Assembly: GCA_002709155.1 (NCBI GenBank)
Contig: PAQA01000033.1
Coordinates: 3,715 to 42,059 of the forward strand
Direction of reading: 5' to 3'
From: Rhodospirillaceae bacterium
Lineage (GTDB): Bacteria; Pseudomonadota; Alphaproteobacteria; Thalassobaculales; Thalassobaculaceae
DNA: 38,345 nt
Part shown: positions 1 through 10,198 of the stretch, piece after piece
How positions within the stretch are numbered: the first letter of the stretch is position 1
How the letters are laid out: every line of letters starts with the position of its first letter
Program-made: the position numbers and the translations under genes
Notes under the pieces: generated by a model
Seen by the model: the letters and a program-made list of their open reading frames with translations, nothing else
The model's database searches: none
What the model was told of the DNA's origin: nothing

Positions 1-765
1 CATAGACGAAATCGCATCAAACAGATGCCGATTAGTGTAATAATACCTAACCTAATCACAGTAATGGCGTTGTGCTCTGGACTTACAGGAATCCGCTTTG
101 CGTTGCAGGATAGGTGGGAGTTTGCGATTGGTGCTATAGCATTAGCTGCAATCCTAGATACGCTTGATGGCCGAATGGCACGGCTCCTAAAGGGACAAAG
201 CAAGTTTGGCGCGGAGCTTGATTCGTTATCGGATTTTATTAGTTTTGGTGTGGCGCCTGCCTTAATACTATTTTTTTGGAGCACCCAAAATATTCAAGGA
301 ATTGGTTGGGCAAGTGTTTTGTTTTTTTCCACATGTATGGCCTTGCGCTTAGCTCGGTTTAATACTCAATTAGAAGATCCAGATCCACCAGTATTCGCGT
401 CTAGATTTTTTTCGGGCGTCCCAGCTCCGGCTGCTGCGGGTCTCGCTTGCTTTCCTGTAATTATGAGCTTTGAAATCGAAGTGACAGTTATTAGCCAACC
501 TTACTTAATTTCAGCGTGGTTGGTTTTTGTTGGGCTATTAATGGTGAGCAGCATCCCGACTTTTTCTTTCAAAGGAAGTAAACTACCAAGAAAAATGGTT
601 ATCCCTTTATTCGTGATAGCCGGATTATTTATCGCTTGCGTACTAACGGAAACTTGGATCGCGTTGGCGGTTTTAATTATAATATATTTTTTCTCAATAC
701 CACTAAGCATTATTTCCCATAAAAGATTGAGCTTAGCTTTGAAACGTAGCAACATAGAGGACTAA
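1..765 (+). CDS. pssA: CDP-diacylglycerol--serine O-phosphatidyltransferase, 5'-truncated by window edge
   Basis: CDP-alcohol phosphatidyltransferase motif (DxxDGxxAR...GxxxDxxxD) seen as 'LDTLDGRMARLLKGQSKFGAELDSLSD'. The frame stays open from base 1 to the ATG at 25, so the gene may begin upstream of the window. Confidence 0.93.
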   Translation, partial: HRRNRIKQMPISVIIPNLITVMALCSGLTGIRFALQDRWEFAIGAIALAAILDTLDGRMARLLKGQSKFGAELDSLSDFISFGVAPALILFFWSTQNIQGIGWASVLFFSTCMALRLARFNTQLEDPDPPVFASRFFSGVPAPAAAGLACFPVIMSFEIEVTVISQPYLISAWLVFVGLLMVSSIPTFSFKGSKLPRKMVIPLFVIAGLFIACVLTETWIALAVLIIIYFFSIPLSIISHKRLSLALKRSNIED

Positions 766-818
766 TTTATCAGTCACAGAGCTAGTATCAGCAATTGGTT
801 GATATCTTCGTTCTTCTG

Positions 819-3800
819 CTAGTTTTGTTTACTTGATCCAGGAAACCGTTCTTCTCGCCAAATTATTAGGTTGGAACGCAGCATTAAAGCGCACGGAGTA
901 ACAATTAAGGTTAGGACTGTAGCGAAGCTAAGGCCGAATACTATCGTCGTTGAAAGTGAAACCCACCATTGTGTTGATGGCGCTCCTACAGTTATTTCTC
1001 TTGTAAGGAAATCAATATTCGTCTGAAAAACCATTGGCATCAAGCCTAGAACAGTAGTTATAGTCGTAAGCAACACTGGCCGTAATCGTTGCGCCCCAGC
1101 CACAAGGATTGCCTGTTGAACAGAGATAGACGTGCGCTTTATATGATCGAAGGTATCAATCAGCACTATATTATTATTAACTACAATGCCTGCCAAAGCT
1201 ATAACGCCGACTCCCGACATAACAATGCCAAATGGCTCCCCTGTAATGAGTAACCCCAGAAAGACGCCAGCAGTCGACATTATTACTGCCGACAGTATCA
1301 AAAACGCACTATAGAAACTATTGAATTGCGTGACTAATATGATGGTCATAATAAATAATGCTGCAGCGAAGGCCTTTATAAGGAAACTCTTAGCCTGTTT
1401 TTGTTCAGCATCCTCCCCTTTAAATTGAATTCTTACAGATCCAGGAAGGTCTGCTTTGTTCAGCCACGCTTTTATTTCTTTAGCTTTCGAATCGGCGAGA
1501 ATGCCCGGGGCAACATCAGCCTGAATAGTTTTCGTTCTAATAGATTGCACTCGCTTAATTACACCAATTTTGGGTTTGGGAGACCACTTGATGAAGTTAT
1601 CGATGGGGATAAGGCCTTTATTGGTTTTTATGCTTATCCTTTCATATTGATTGAGCTTCCGATAATGTTTTGGGTATCTTATTACGACGTCAATTTCTTC
1701 GTCGCTAACTTCCGTGCTGTAATCTGTTACTTTCAAGCCCTTGGTGATGAGTTGCACATAATTTCCAACGAGAGCTATATCAACTCCAAATTTTAACGCT
1801 TGAGTTCTATCGACAGTCAGCTGCCATTCGATTCCGGGCAAATCCCTATCATCTTCAATATTGGTGAGACCTACAATGGTATTTAGATGGTTTCGAATAA
1901 TCGAGGTGGCGTTATCGAGGTCCGAAGCATTATCGGATTTAATCAGTAGTTTTAGTGGTTTCCCCGTTGGTGGGCCTTTCTGTAATTCAACAAACTCTAC
2001 TTTTATACCTGCGTATTTTGCTGAGCGATTTTTGATTTCATCTAATATCGCTTTAGCTGGTCTGCGTTGGGTCCAATCTTTGAATTCAAGTTGAATAGTT
2101 CCAATCACATCCTTTGGTACATCCTCTCCCCCACCGTGAAGTTTGCCAACAAAGGTATAAATTGATTTAAATTCATTGATATTTAAAACTTCTTTCTCAA
2201 TATCGTAAATTAACTTGGCTTTTTCCTCAGTAGATAAATTTCCTCGCGCATGGATATAAATTTTTGCTGTATCGGGCTCGATAGCTGGAAAAAATTCAAC
2301 TCCATTACCTCTAGTTATGTAGGTGTATTGAACAGTAACCAACGTCAGTATTGCAATTATAATAACTTTAAATGGATTTTGTAATGCTGTTTCCAGCAAT
2401 TGAATATAGAATCGGGTAAGCCAATTATTGTTTTTAAAGTCCTTGAGACTATCTCTTTCTACCCTACTGTTTTCCCGTTTAACCAACATATTGGACTGCC
2501 CAAGTGTTACCCCAACGGTTGGAACAAAAATTAATGCCATGAAAAGTGATGAGGTTAATATTGCGATCAATGTGATTGGCATAAACTTCATGAATTCACC
2601 AACTATTCCCGGCCAAAATATTAAAGGCATAAAAGCGGCCAGGGTAGTGGCTGTGGAGGCTATTATAGGACCAGCCATTCTTTTCGCTGCATTTCGATAG
2701 GCATCTTCTCGGGAAATGTGGTCCCTCATTTGGCGATCTGCAAATTCTGTAACGACAATTGCCCCGTCAACTAACATCCCAACAGATAAGATCAGGCTAA
2801 AGAGTACAACTATGTTTATTGAAAAGCCTAGTGCTGCTAGGACCAAAATACCCATCAAGAAAGAACCTGGAATAGCTACGCCGACTAATAGCCCTGAGCG
2901 CCAGCCGAGTGCTCCCACTATTATTATCATGACTAACAAGATAGCACTGATAATATTATTCTGAAGGTCTTTTAGCATACGATTTATATGCAATGAACGG
3001 TCCTGTGAAAAAGTTACCTTCACCTCTTGAGGCCAGCGTTTACTGTGCTCAGAAACCTTTTCCCTAACGCTTTCAATAGTGTCAATTATATTGTGACCGC
3101 CTCTTTTTGATACTTCCACTCCTATCGACGACTCGCCAGATAGTCGAGCTATCGTATCTTTATCTCTAAATGATCGCCTCACGGAGGCAACGTCGGCAAT
3201 AGTTACTGCAGCGTCGTCATTCACCTTTATCGGCTGACTTAAAATATCGGAAATATCTTGATAAAGTCCCGGGACTTTTATTGGGAAACTACCATTTCCT
3301 GCATCGAGCTTGCCAGCTGCTACTAATAAATTTGAACGCGCGATTATCTGCAGAATACTTATAGAATCTAGTCCATAGCTTTCTAGTAGTGCTGGATCTA
3401 TAATTATTTCAATCAGTTCTTTCCGATTTCCCGTAAGTTTAGCTTCGAGTACACTACTGATGCCGCCGATTTCATCGCTAAGGTCGCGTGCTAACGCTAA
3501 TAGAGTGCGTTCGGGAAGGTTTCCTGATATCGTGACGACCAAAACAGGAAATAAACTAAAATTTATTTCTTTTACTTTTGGTTCTTTGGTTTCAGTTGGA
3601 AGACGGGTCTTTGCTAAGTCAACTTTTTCACGGACGTCGCTAATTGCTTTTTTTGAGTCGAAGCCAGCATCGAATTCTAGGACAATACTAGCGCCACTTT
3701 CGTATGCAGAACTGCGCATCTCCTTTACACCTTCAATGCCACGCAGTGAGCTCTCAAGAGGCTGGAGTAATAATCGTTCACTATCTTCTGGTGAAATCCC

Positions 3801-3959
3801 ATCATGTTGAAGGAGAATATAGATCAAAGGAATATCAATATCGGGATCAGCTTCTTTTGGAATGTCTATATAGGCAACCGTTCCGGCGGTTAGTATCAGG
3901 ATCAAAGCTAGAAGCGTTGCCCGAGATCGTGACAATGCTTTGTTGATGAATGATTTCAC
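819..3959 (-). CDS. RND family efflux transporter permease (AcrB/MdtC-like)
   Basis: 1046 aa with RND architecture, 'SVGMLVDGAIVVTEFADR' in TM4 and duplicated halves; adjacent to a periplasmic adaptor gene. Confidence 0.95.
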   Translation of the reverse strand: MKSFINKALSRSRATLLALILILTAGTVAYIDIPKEADPDIDIPLIYILLQHDGISPEDSERLLLQPLESSLRGIEGVKEMRSSAYESGASIVLEFDAGFDSKKAISDVREKVDLAKTRLPTETKEPKVKEINFSLFPVLVVTISGNLPERTLLALARDLSDEIGGISSVLEAKLTGNRKELIEIIIDPALLESYGLDSISILQIIARSNLLVAAGKLDAGNGSFPIKVPGLYQDISDILSQPIKVNDDAAVTIADVASVRRSFRDKDTIARLSGESSIGVEVSKRGGHNIIDTIESVREKVSEHSKRWPQEVKVTFSQDRSLHINRMLKDLQNNIISAILLVMIIIVGALGWRSGLLVGVAIPGSFLMGILVLAALGFSINIVVLFSLILSVGMLVDGAIVVTEFADRQMRDHISREDAYRNAAKRMAGPIIASTATTLAAFMPLIFWPGIVGEFMKFMPITLIAILTSSLFMALIFVPTVGVTLGQSNMLVKRENSRVERDSLKDFKNNNWLTRFYIQLLETALQNPFKVIIIAILTLVTVQYTYITRGNGVEFFPAIEPDTAKIYIHARGNLSTEEKAKLIYDIEKEVLNINEFKSIYTFVGKLHGGGEDVPKDVIGTIQLEFKDWTQRRPAKAILDEIKNRSAKYAGIKVEFVELQKGPPTGKPLKLLIKSDNASDLDNATSIIRNHLNTIVGLTNIEDDRDLPGIEWQLTVDRTQALKFGVDIALVGNYVQLITKGLKVTDYSTEVSDEEIDVVIRYPKHYRKLNQYERISIKTNKGLIPIDNFIKWSPKPKIGVIKRVQSIRTKTIQADVAPGILADSKAKEIKAWLNKADLPGSVRIQFKGEDAEQKQAKSFLIKAFAAALFIMTIILVTQFNSFYSAFLILSAVIMSTAGVFLGLLITGEPFGIVMSGVGVIALAGIVVNNNIVLIDTFDHIKRTSISVQQAILVAGAQRLRPVLLTTITTVLGLMPMVFQTNIDFLTREITVGAPSTQWWVSLSTTIVFGLSFATVLTLIVTPCALMLRSNLIIWREERFPGSSKQN

Positions 3960-5071
3960 GATTGTTTGCCTGAAGAGGTAGTTTCTGCAACTGCTTTAAC
4001 GATTTGACCGTGTATCACAAATCCGTGGCCGACCACTATTACGTTAGAAGGATCCGGTAGCCCGGTCACAAATGTTTTATCTTCCGACCCGCCAACAATT
4101 GTAATTGGTCTAAACTGCACTCTTCCTTCTTCATTGATTATTTTGACCCCTAAATCGCCTTTTTCATCTAATGAAAATAATGATGGCGACAACTGGTGTG
4201 CTGAGATCTCAGGCAAAGGTATTATCAACTCTGCCGTTATTCCCTCTGGTATCTGGGCTCTGGGATTTGGTGTCTTTAGTTCTACTTTAAACGTTCTGGT
4301 ATCTCTTTGGGCCACTGGGCTTATAAATTGAATGCGCCCGTTTATTTTTTTTTCTTTTCTCAACTTAACTTGAGCAGATTGGCCCATTTTTATTTTTAGA
4401 TAATCACGTTCTGAGACGTAGGCTGTAATCAGGAGTGGATCTAAATCGATCAACTCTGCCACAGGGTCAGATTTGCGTAAAACGTCACCTATCTCAGCAC
4501 TTTGCGCGCTCAAGATGCCAGAAAAAGGAGCAGGAATATCAGTATATTCCAAATTAATTCTTATACGTTCAGCAAAAGCCTTTGCTGCCTGTAGATCTGC
4601 AAAAGCCGCTGCATATTTGGTCTCCGCTTTGTACCCTTTTTGCGATAGTTTTTTTGCGGCAGAAAATTCCAACTCCCTCTGTTTCACTCGAGCTCTTGCT
4701 TCTTTTAGACGAAGAGGCAAATCCTCTGAATAAAGCGTGGCAATTATGTCTCCCTTATTTACATTATCGCCAGCCTTTTTTATTATTTTGGAAATTTTAC
4801 CACTAATTTGAGTGCGAATTATCACTGACCGTGATCTTTCTGTCTGTCCTGTCACGCGCATATTTGGAGTGTATGATTGGGCTTTGATGTGACGAGTCCT
4901 TACGGTCACAAGTTTTTCGGATACGCTTCGTTCCTGATTTTGCGTGTGCTTTTTTTGGGATTTAGAATTATTGGTAAACTGGCCTGAGATTAACCAGCCT
5001 GCTGCCAGCATTGAGATGGCGATTGCGATAAGCAGAGATAGTTTAGATTTAATCATATAATTAGCGACCAA
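3956..5071 (-). CDS. RND efflux periplasmic adaptor subunit (membrane fusion protein)
   Basis: N-terminal membrane anchor; biotinyl-lipoyl-like 'VIIRTQISGKISKIIKKAGDNVNKGDIIATL' and 'IPAPFSGILSAQSAEIGDVLRKSDPVAELIDL'. Overlaps the permease start by 4 bp. Confidence 0.93.
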   Translation of the reverse strand: MVANYMIKSKLSLLIAIAISMLAAGWLISGQFTNNSKSQKKHTQNQERSVSEKLVTVRTRHIKAQSYTPNMRVTGQTERSRSVIIRTQISGKISKIIKKAGDNVNKGDIIATLYSEDLPLRLKEARARVKQRELEFSAAKKLSQKGYKAETKYAAAFADLQAAKAFAERIRINLEYTDIPAPFSGILSAQSAEIGDVLRKSDPVAELIDLDPLLITAYVSERDYLKIKMGQSAQVKLRKEKKINGRIQFISPVAQRDTRTFKVELKTPNPRAQIPEGITAELIIPLPEISAHQLSPSLFSLDEKGDLGVKIINEEGRVQFRPITIVGGSEDKTFVTGLPDPSNVIVVGHGFVIHGQIVKAVAETTSSGKQS

Positions 5072-5177
5072 AATAAATAAGACGGATGGTATGATACCGA
5101 TTTTGGTATGACAGGCTTTTAAATCATTTTATAACATAAGCCTAGCCAACATTGCTGTTATTAATGGTTTATTTTGC

Positions 5178-5870
5178 CTAGAATGTTTCCAACCAGGGCC
5201 TTAACTCAATCTCCCAAGACCATGAACTTCGATGCTGTCGGTGAAATTGAAGGTAAGTCTCCGCTATAGCTTCGGAGTCCAACATACTGTCGTTTCCTGG
5301 ATCATTTCTTTCTTGTCTATGGTCTGCTTTTATTCCGCCATCTATAATGAAATGGCCTATATGTATATTTTGCGGATGTAGTTCTCTAGCAAGCGCCTGT
5401 GCCAAACCGCGCAGACCAAACTTTCCCATCGCAAATACAGAAGAATTTGCATACCCCTTTACGCTGGCTGAAGCGCCTGTGAAAAAGATACTCCCACTGC
5501 CTCGCTTAACCATCCTTTTTGCTGCTTCCTGAGCCACCAGGAATGCTCCAAAACACGTTATATTTATGGCCTTCTGAGTGTCTTCGGGATCGACTTCAAC
5601 AATTTCTCCACGAACCCGTGCCGAGGGATTGTATATTACTAGGTCTGGAGTTCCCAAAGTTTTATCTAGTTTTTTAAATAATGTTTGAACTTGATTAATA
5701 TGACTAGCATCACATGTGAAGACATCGACATTTGATGTTTCTGCTAAAGTTGTAAGCTTTGCAACATTGCGCGCTGCTATAGCCACTTTAAATTTATTCT
5801 TTAAAAGAAGATACGTTAGGGATGAGCTTAATCCAGGTCCTGCTCCTACTATCAAGGCTGTCTCTGTCAT
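5178..5870 (-). CDS. SDR family NAD(P)-dependent oxidoreductase
   Basis: 'ALIVGAGPGLSSSL' Rossmann motif, 'YNPSARVRG', 'FAMGKFGLRGLAQALARELHPQNIHIGHFIIDGG'. The track ORF starts at 5951, but the ATG at 5870 sits 4 nt after the upstream gene's stop with an AAAGGA SD, so it is preferred. Confidence 0.85.
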   Translation of the reverse strand: MTETALIVGAGPGLSSSLTYLLLKNKFKVAIAARNVAKLTTLAETSNVDVFTCDASHINQVQTLFKKLDKTLGTPDLVIYNPSARVRGEIVEVDPEDTQKAINITCFGAFLVAQEAAKRMVKRGSGSIFFTGASASVKGYANSSVFAMGKFGLRGLAQALARELHPQNIHIGHFIIDGGIKADHRQERNDPGNDSMLDSEAIAETYLQFHRQHRSSWSWEIELRPWLETF

Positions 5871-5874
5871 TCCT

Positions 5875-7527
5875 TTAACCTTTCGTTCCGCGGGTTGCTG
5901 CTGGCCGAAGTAATTCGAATGGTTCTGGAAAGGCTTTGACGGGGATTTCAATGATGGTTGGTCTGTTTGCTGAGAAACCCTTTTCTAATGCAATTCTTAA
6001 TTCATTAGGGGTTTTCGCCCGAAGTCCCAATGCCCCAAAACTCTCTGTTAATTTAACAAAATCTGGATTAGTGAACTGTGATGCAATAATTTTCCCATCA
6101 TGTAACTCACGTTGCATACGAAGAACATTACCATACGCCCCATCAGAGAATACGATAGCAACTAAATTTATGTTATGGTGAACTGCAGTTGCAATTTCGG
6201 GCATCGTGTACATGAAGCCCCCATCACCATTTACAGATACGACCGGTTTATCCGGATGGGCTACCTTGACGCCAAGGGCTGTCGCGTAACCATACCCTAG
6301 CGTTCCCTGATATCCCGGAGTTATCATCGACCTAGGGCTGTAAACTGGAAAACCTACCCGTGATACATACCCTACTTGGGTGAATTCATCGACGAATAAA
6401 CCATTGTCAGGTAAAACATCCCGGATGGCTCGAAGCCATGCCATTTGTGGCCCTGCTTTTTCCTCCATAAGCTTTTCGGCCTGAGCCTTTATGTTAAGCA
6501 TTTCTTCTTCGCGAGAGGTTCGTTTAATATTATATTTATTCAGAGCATCAATGATTTTTCTAGTAGTAAATGCTGCGTCCGAAACGAGCCCAACATCAGG
6601 TTTCGTAATACGATTTATCTCGGTCGGATCTATATCAACGTGTATGATTTTTAAAGCATCATCCATGCCCCACGACATACGTTCTGCCTGCAATCGACAC
6701 CCAATACTGATAGCAGCATCACAGTTTCTCCATAGTATTGCACCTGCCGTATTAGTATGGGCGAGGTAGTGACGTTCATCTAAAATACCACGACCATTTT
6801 GATAGGATATTACAGGGGCTTGTAGCGTTTCAGCCAACGTCCTGATCTCTCGGCAGGCTTCATAAGCGCCGCCACCAACAAAAATCATTGGTTGTTGAGA
6901 TTCTCCCAGTATTTTGGCGGCTTTTTCGACAAGATCGGGGTCAGGTAATGGAGCAGGAGAACCAGACGTCTTACTTCCTAAGGTTACTTCTGATTTTTTC
7001 CACATTATATCCATCGGCATTTCAAGCCCAACCGGCCGGGGGCGGCCGCTACGTAGTTGGCGAAAAGCTTCGCTAATTTTCTGGGGAGCTTCGGTAGGAT
7101 GATTTATTCTGGCAGAGTGTTTTGTTAATCCTTTCATTACTTCTAGCTGTTCCGGTATCTCGTGTAACATTCCAAACCCTTTATTTATCGAAGTTGAAGG
7201 GATTTGGCCCGTGATTGCTAATACACGCGTGTTACATGCATATGCTGTAGACAGGGCAGCGGTTGTGTTTAGTATTCCAGGTCCAGGTACAACAGCGTAA
7301 GCGCCTACCTTTCCAGTGGATTGGGAATAACCGAAAGCCATATAGGCAACGCCCTGCTCATGTCTGGAATTAATAACCGATATCGCATTCCCTGCATCGT
7401 GCAATGCGTTAAACATTGGATCAAGTTGGATCCCCGGCAGACCAAATACTGTATCGATACCTTCAATAATGAGAGAACGGACTAGGGCGTCACCTCCGCT
7501 TAATTTTTCAGTATTCTGATGTTCCAT
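5875..7527 (-). CDS. Thiamine pyrophosphate-dependent enzyme (acetolactate synthase/benzoylformate decarboxylase-like)
   Basis: 550 aa; N-terminal 'VFGLPGIQLDPMFNAL', catalytic-Glu region 'NSRHEQGVAYMAFGYSQ', TPP-binding 'VNGDGGFMYTMPEIATAVHHNIN'. Confidence 0.92.
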   Translation of the reverse strand: MEHQNTEKLSGGDALVRSLIIEGIDTVFGLPGIQLDPMFNALHDAGNAISVINSRHEQGVAYMAFGYSQSTGKVGAYAVVPGPGILNTTAALSTAYACNTRVLAITGQIPSTSINKGFGMLHEIPEQLEVMKGLTKHSARINHPTEAPQKISEAFRQLRSGRPRPVGLEMPMDIMWKKSEVTLGSKTSGSPAPLPDPDLVEKAAKILGESQQPMIFVGGGAYEACREIRTLAETLQAPVISYQNGRGILDERHYLAHTNTAGAILWRNCDAAISIGCRLQAERMSWGMDDALKIIHVDIDPTEINRITKPDVGLVSDAAFTTRKIIDALNKYNIKRTSREEEMLNIKAQAEKLMEEKAGPQMAWLRAIRDVLPDNGLFVDEFTQVGYVSRVGFPVYSPRSMITPGYQGTLGYGYATALGVKVAHPDKPVVSVNGDGGFMYTMPEIATAVHHNINLVAIVFSDGAYGNVLRMQRELHDGKIIASQFTNPDFVKLTESFGALGLRAKTPNELRIALEKGFSANRPTIIEIPVKAFPEPFELLRPAATRGTKG

Positions 7528-7668
7528 AGATATCGTCCTATTTTATAAACTTTTTGAGAATTAACCTGTTATTAAACTGGTTTTATCACAGAGACTTTTC
7601 TTGCGGTTAGGCTTCGGTTTTTGAAAGCAAAATTATATTGGCTCTACCGAGTTATTTTACTCAGTATT

Positions 7669-8016
7669 TTAAACTGTTAACGTTACGGGGACTTCCACTG
7701 ATAAGGTCAGCAGAAGAAATGAGAGGGTCTTTCCGTGCTGATCGAGATTTAAAGCGCTATTGACTCCCCCTTCCAAAACATCATCTATTACAAAATTTAA
7801 TGCGGGTAGGTTCGGTAATTCGTATCGGATTACGTTACTGGCGCCTTTATTTGAGAAAAGTTCTAGTACTCGTTTTTCGGTAACTTGCTCAAGTAATATT
7901 TCATATGTCGCGGCCCTGTATGGAATAAGACTAATATTCGAACGATTACCCTTGTCCCCAGCCCTCGCATGAGCAATGTCATGCAACCTTACTGTTCTCA
8001 TATGTTCTTGTGCCAT
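7669..8016 (-). CDS. AtuA C-terminal-like small protein
   Basis: 115 aa 'VRLHDIAHARAGDKGNRSNISLIPY', typical of the AtuA-related partner; its ATG directly follows the AtuA stop codon (TAAATG). Confidence 0.82.
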   Translation of the reverse strand: MAQEHMRTVRLHDIAHARAGDKGNRSNISLIPYRAATYEILLEQVTEKRVLELFSNKGASNVIRYELPNLPALNFVIDDVLEGGVNSALNLDQHGKTLSFLLLTLSVEVPVTLTV

Positions 8017-9393
8017 TTAAGCATAATCCGTCAAGAAATGGACTTTAGGCAAGATCTTATTCCGATCTACTAATATCGAAGCTGTTTGAACTTGATCCGT
8101 TAAATGCTGGCGAAAACCACCACCTGCTGCAGGGCCACTGCAGTATAGGCTCAACATCTCCTGATTAACGCGCTCAACTATTTCTTTATCATGGCCGCAG
8201 GTCGCAATCCGAATTCTGTAGTCTCCATCATCAGGGTATTTATGTGTATTTGTAGTATCCTCATTATCACCAGAATGCACACTCATAGTTCCGACAATAT
8301 CAAATCTAATGGGGTTATTTGTTTTAATATCGCGACATCGGCTTTTCAGTACATCAATAGCTAGTTGCGCCCTTTTTAAAGCGTTAGGGCCAGCGTAACT
8401 CATTTCAGCTTCTCCCATCCAACCCCCATCTATACTCACCGTTGCTTTTAAAGTATCTGGTCTCTGTTTTCCGCGAGCTCCGGTGACTTTCACGCGGTCT
8501 GGCCCAACTTCTAAGACTTTTACCTTGCTGATATCCAGTATAACATCGGCGGTGAAATAGTTCTCTGGATCGTGAATTTCATACAAAAGTTGTTCCTTCA
8601 CTGTTTGTGCTGACACAAGCCCACCCGTATTATCGGCTTTTGTTATGATTAAAGATCCGTCATTCGCAACTTCAGCAATTGGAAATCCAACATTCGCCAA
8701 ATCCGGTACATCTTTGTAGCCGGGGTCAGCGAAGTAAGCTCCAGTAACTTGCCCTCCACATTCTAAAAGATGGCCGGCCATCGTTCCTGTTGCTAAATTA
8801 ATCCAATCATCTTCGCCCCAACCGAATTCTTTGACCAACGGTCCAAGTACTAGTGCTGGATCAGTGCATCTTCCAACTACCACCACATCTGCCCCTCTTG
8901 AGAGCGCCTCGGCTATTGGACGCGCCCCAAGGTAGACATTTGCCGCGACTACCTCATTATCGCCTATTTCTAGCCCTTCGATCGTAGGATAGTTTTGAAT
9001 ATCTTGGCTCGACATGATCTGTAGTAAGTCATCTCCTTCAACAACCGCAATCTTAATATTTTTACAACCGAGCTGATCAGCGATTTCACTAATTTTCATC
9101 GCAGCACCTTTTGGGTTGGCTGCTCCAAAATTAGATACGATTTTGATGTCAGTTTCATAACATTTCTTCAGGATTGGTCGAATATAGTTTTCTAGAAACG
9201 GGGAGTATCCGTGAGTGGGGTCCTTGCGTCGGTGCTTCTGGGCCAAAGCTAATGTTCGTTCAGCTAATGTTTCAAAAATGAGATATTTTGGACCCTCTTT
9301 ATTCGCAAGCGTCTCCACAACCGGCATAGCTGCATCTACACGGTCTCCTGAAAACCCGGCGCCGCAGCCTATGTTAACTACAGATGGAACCAT
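8017..9393 (-). CDS. Acyclic terpene utilization AtuA family protein (DUF1446)
   Basis: 458 aa; 'VVNIGCGAGFSGDRVDAAMPVVE', 'GADVVVVGRCTDPALVLGPLVKEFGWGEDDW', 'ATGTMAGHLLECGGQVTGAYFADPGYKDVPDLANVGFPIAEV'. Confidence 0.9.
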   Translation of the reverse strand: MVPSVVNIGCGAGFSGDRVDAAMPVVETLANKEGPKYLIFETLAERTLALAQKHRRKDPTHGYSPFLENYIRPILKKCYETDIKIVSNFGAANPKGAAMKISEIADQLGCKNIKIAVVEGDDLLQIMSSQDIQNYPTIEGLEIGDNEVVAANVYLGARPIAEALSRGADVVVVGRCTDPALVLGPLVKEFGWGEDDWINLATGTMAGHLLECGGQVTGAYFADPGYKDVPDLANVGFPIAEVANDGSLIITKADNTGGLVSAQTVKEQLLYEIHDPENYFTADVILDISKVKVLEVGPDRVKVTGARGKQRPDTLKATVSIDGGWMGEAEMSYAGPNALKRAQLAIDVLKSRCRDIKTNNPIRFDIVGTMSVHSGDNEDTTNTHKYPDDGDYRIRIATCGHDKEIVERVNQEMLSLYCSGPAAGGGFRQHLTDQVQTASILVDRNKILPKVHFLTDYA

Positions 9394-9579
9394 TGTTTTT
9401 ATCCCTATAGAAATAATATTCTGTCTTTTCCAAATACATAAAACTCAATATATGCCATCTAAACAGAAAAGAGTATCATCTATCCGGTCCATATCAATAT
9501 TCAAAAATACTAGTTGAAAAGAAAAAATAGTGTATGCTTTCGACCTCATTAGGCTTTATACTCTTATGGAGGCTTGGAA

Positions 9580-10023
9580 ATGCGTGTACACGGCTTGGGG
9601 CATGTGGTTCTTAAAGTTAGGGATCTAAATCAATCGGTGCCTTTTTACAGAGACGTTCTTGGATTAAAAAAAGTGGGGCAGGCAGGAGAAAAAATGGTGT
9701 TTTTCTCATTTGTAGATAATCACCACGACCTCGCTTTATTGGAAACAGAACAAGACGCAGCAGCACCTAACGAGAATTCGCCGGGCCTTCACCATGTGGC
9801 ATTTAAAGTGGGCGATAGCATCGATGAGCTCCAGGAAGCGAAAGATTGGTTAATTAGCAAAGGCGTGACCCCACATCGAACACGGGATCATGTAGCCACT
9901 CAATCAGTTTATTTTCATGACCCCGATGGAAATCAAATTGAAGTTTTTGTGGAGTCAGATCCCTCAGTTTGGCACGATGAACCTGAATTAGTTGCCACAT
10001 CAAATCCATTAGAACTTCGTTGA
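9580..10023 (+). CDS. VOC family protein (glyoxalase/extradiol dioxygenase fold)
   Basis: 'HGLGHVVLKVRDLNQSVPFYRDVLGLKKV...GLHHVAFKVGD...VYFHDPDGNQIEVFVE'. ATG 9580 follows GGAGG at 9568-9572, better placed than the track's TTG at 9574. Confidence 0.9.
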   Translation: MRVHGLGHVVLKVRDLNQSVPFYRDVLGLKKVGQAGEKMVFFSFVDNHHDLALLETEQDAAAPNENSPGLHHVAFKVGDSIDELQEAKDWLISKGVTPHRTRDHVATQSVYFHDPDGNQIEVFVESDPSVWHDEPELVATSNPLELR

Positions 10024-10198
10024 TGTAAAAAAATTGAATCCATAGCGACCAAGATCTTGGATCAACTTTAAAAGGCCATTTTGCATTTTGGACGTAATCT
10101 TCTGAGAGGAGCGTTCAGACGAGTACGCGATCACCATGGATGCGCTTTAGATTGGGAATTTATAGTCCTCGCCGGCTAAAATATTTTGGAATTACCGT

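Noticed and set aside
1401-3946. Several plus-strand ORFs antisense to the RND permease
   Set aside because: All are shadows of the 1046-aa RND frame, with no recognisable motifs.
5871-5951. N-terminal extension of the SDR ORF (MKSPSKPFQNHSNYFGQQQPAERKVKG)
   Set aside because: It overlaps the end of the TPP enzyme gene; the ATG at 5870 has an SD and begins at the conserved Rossmann strand.
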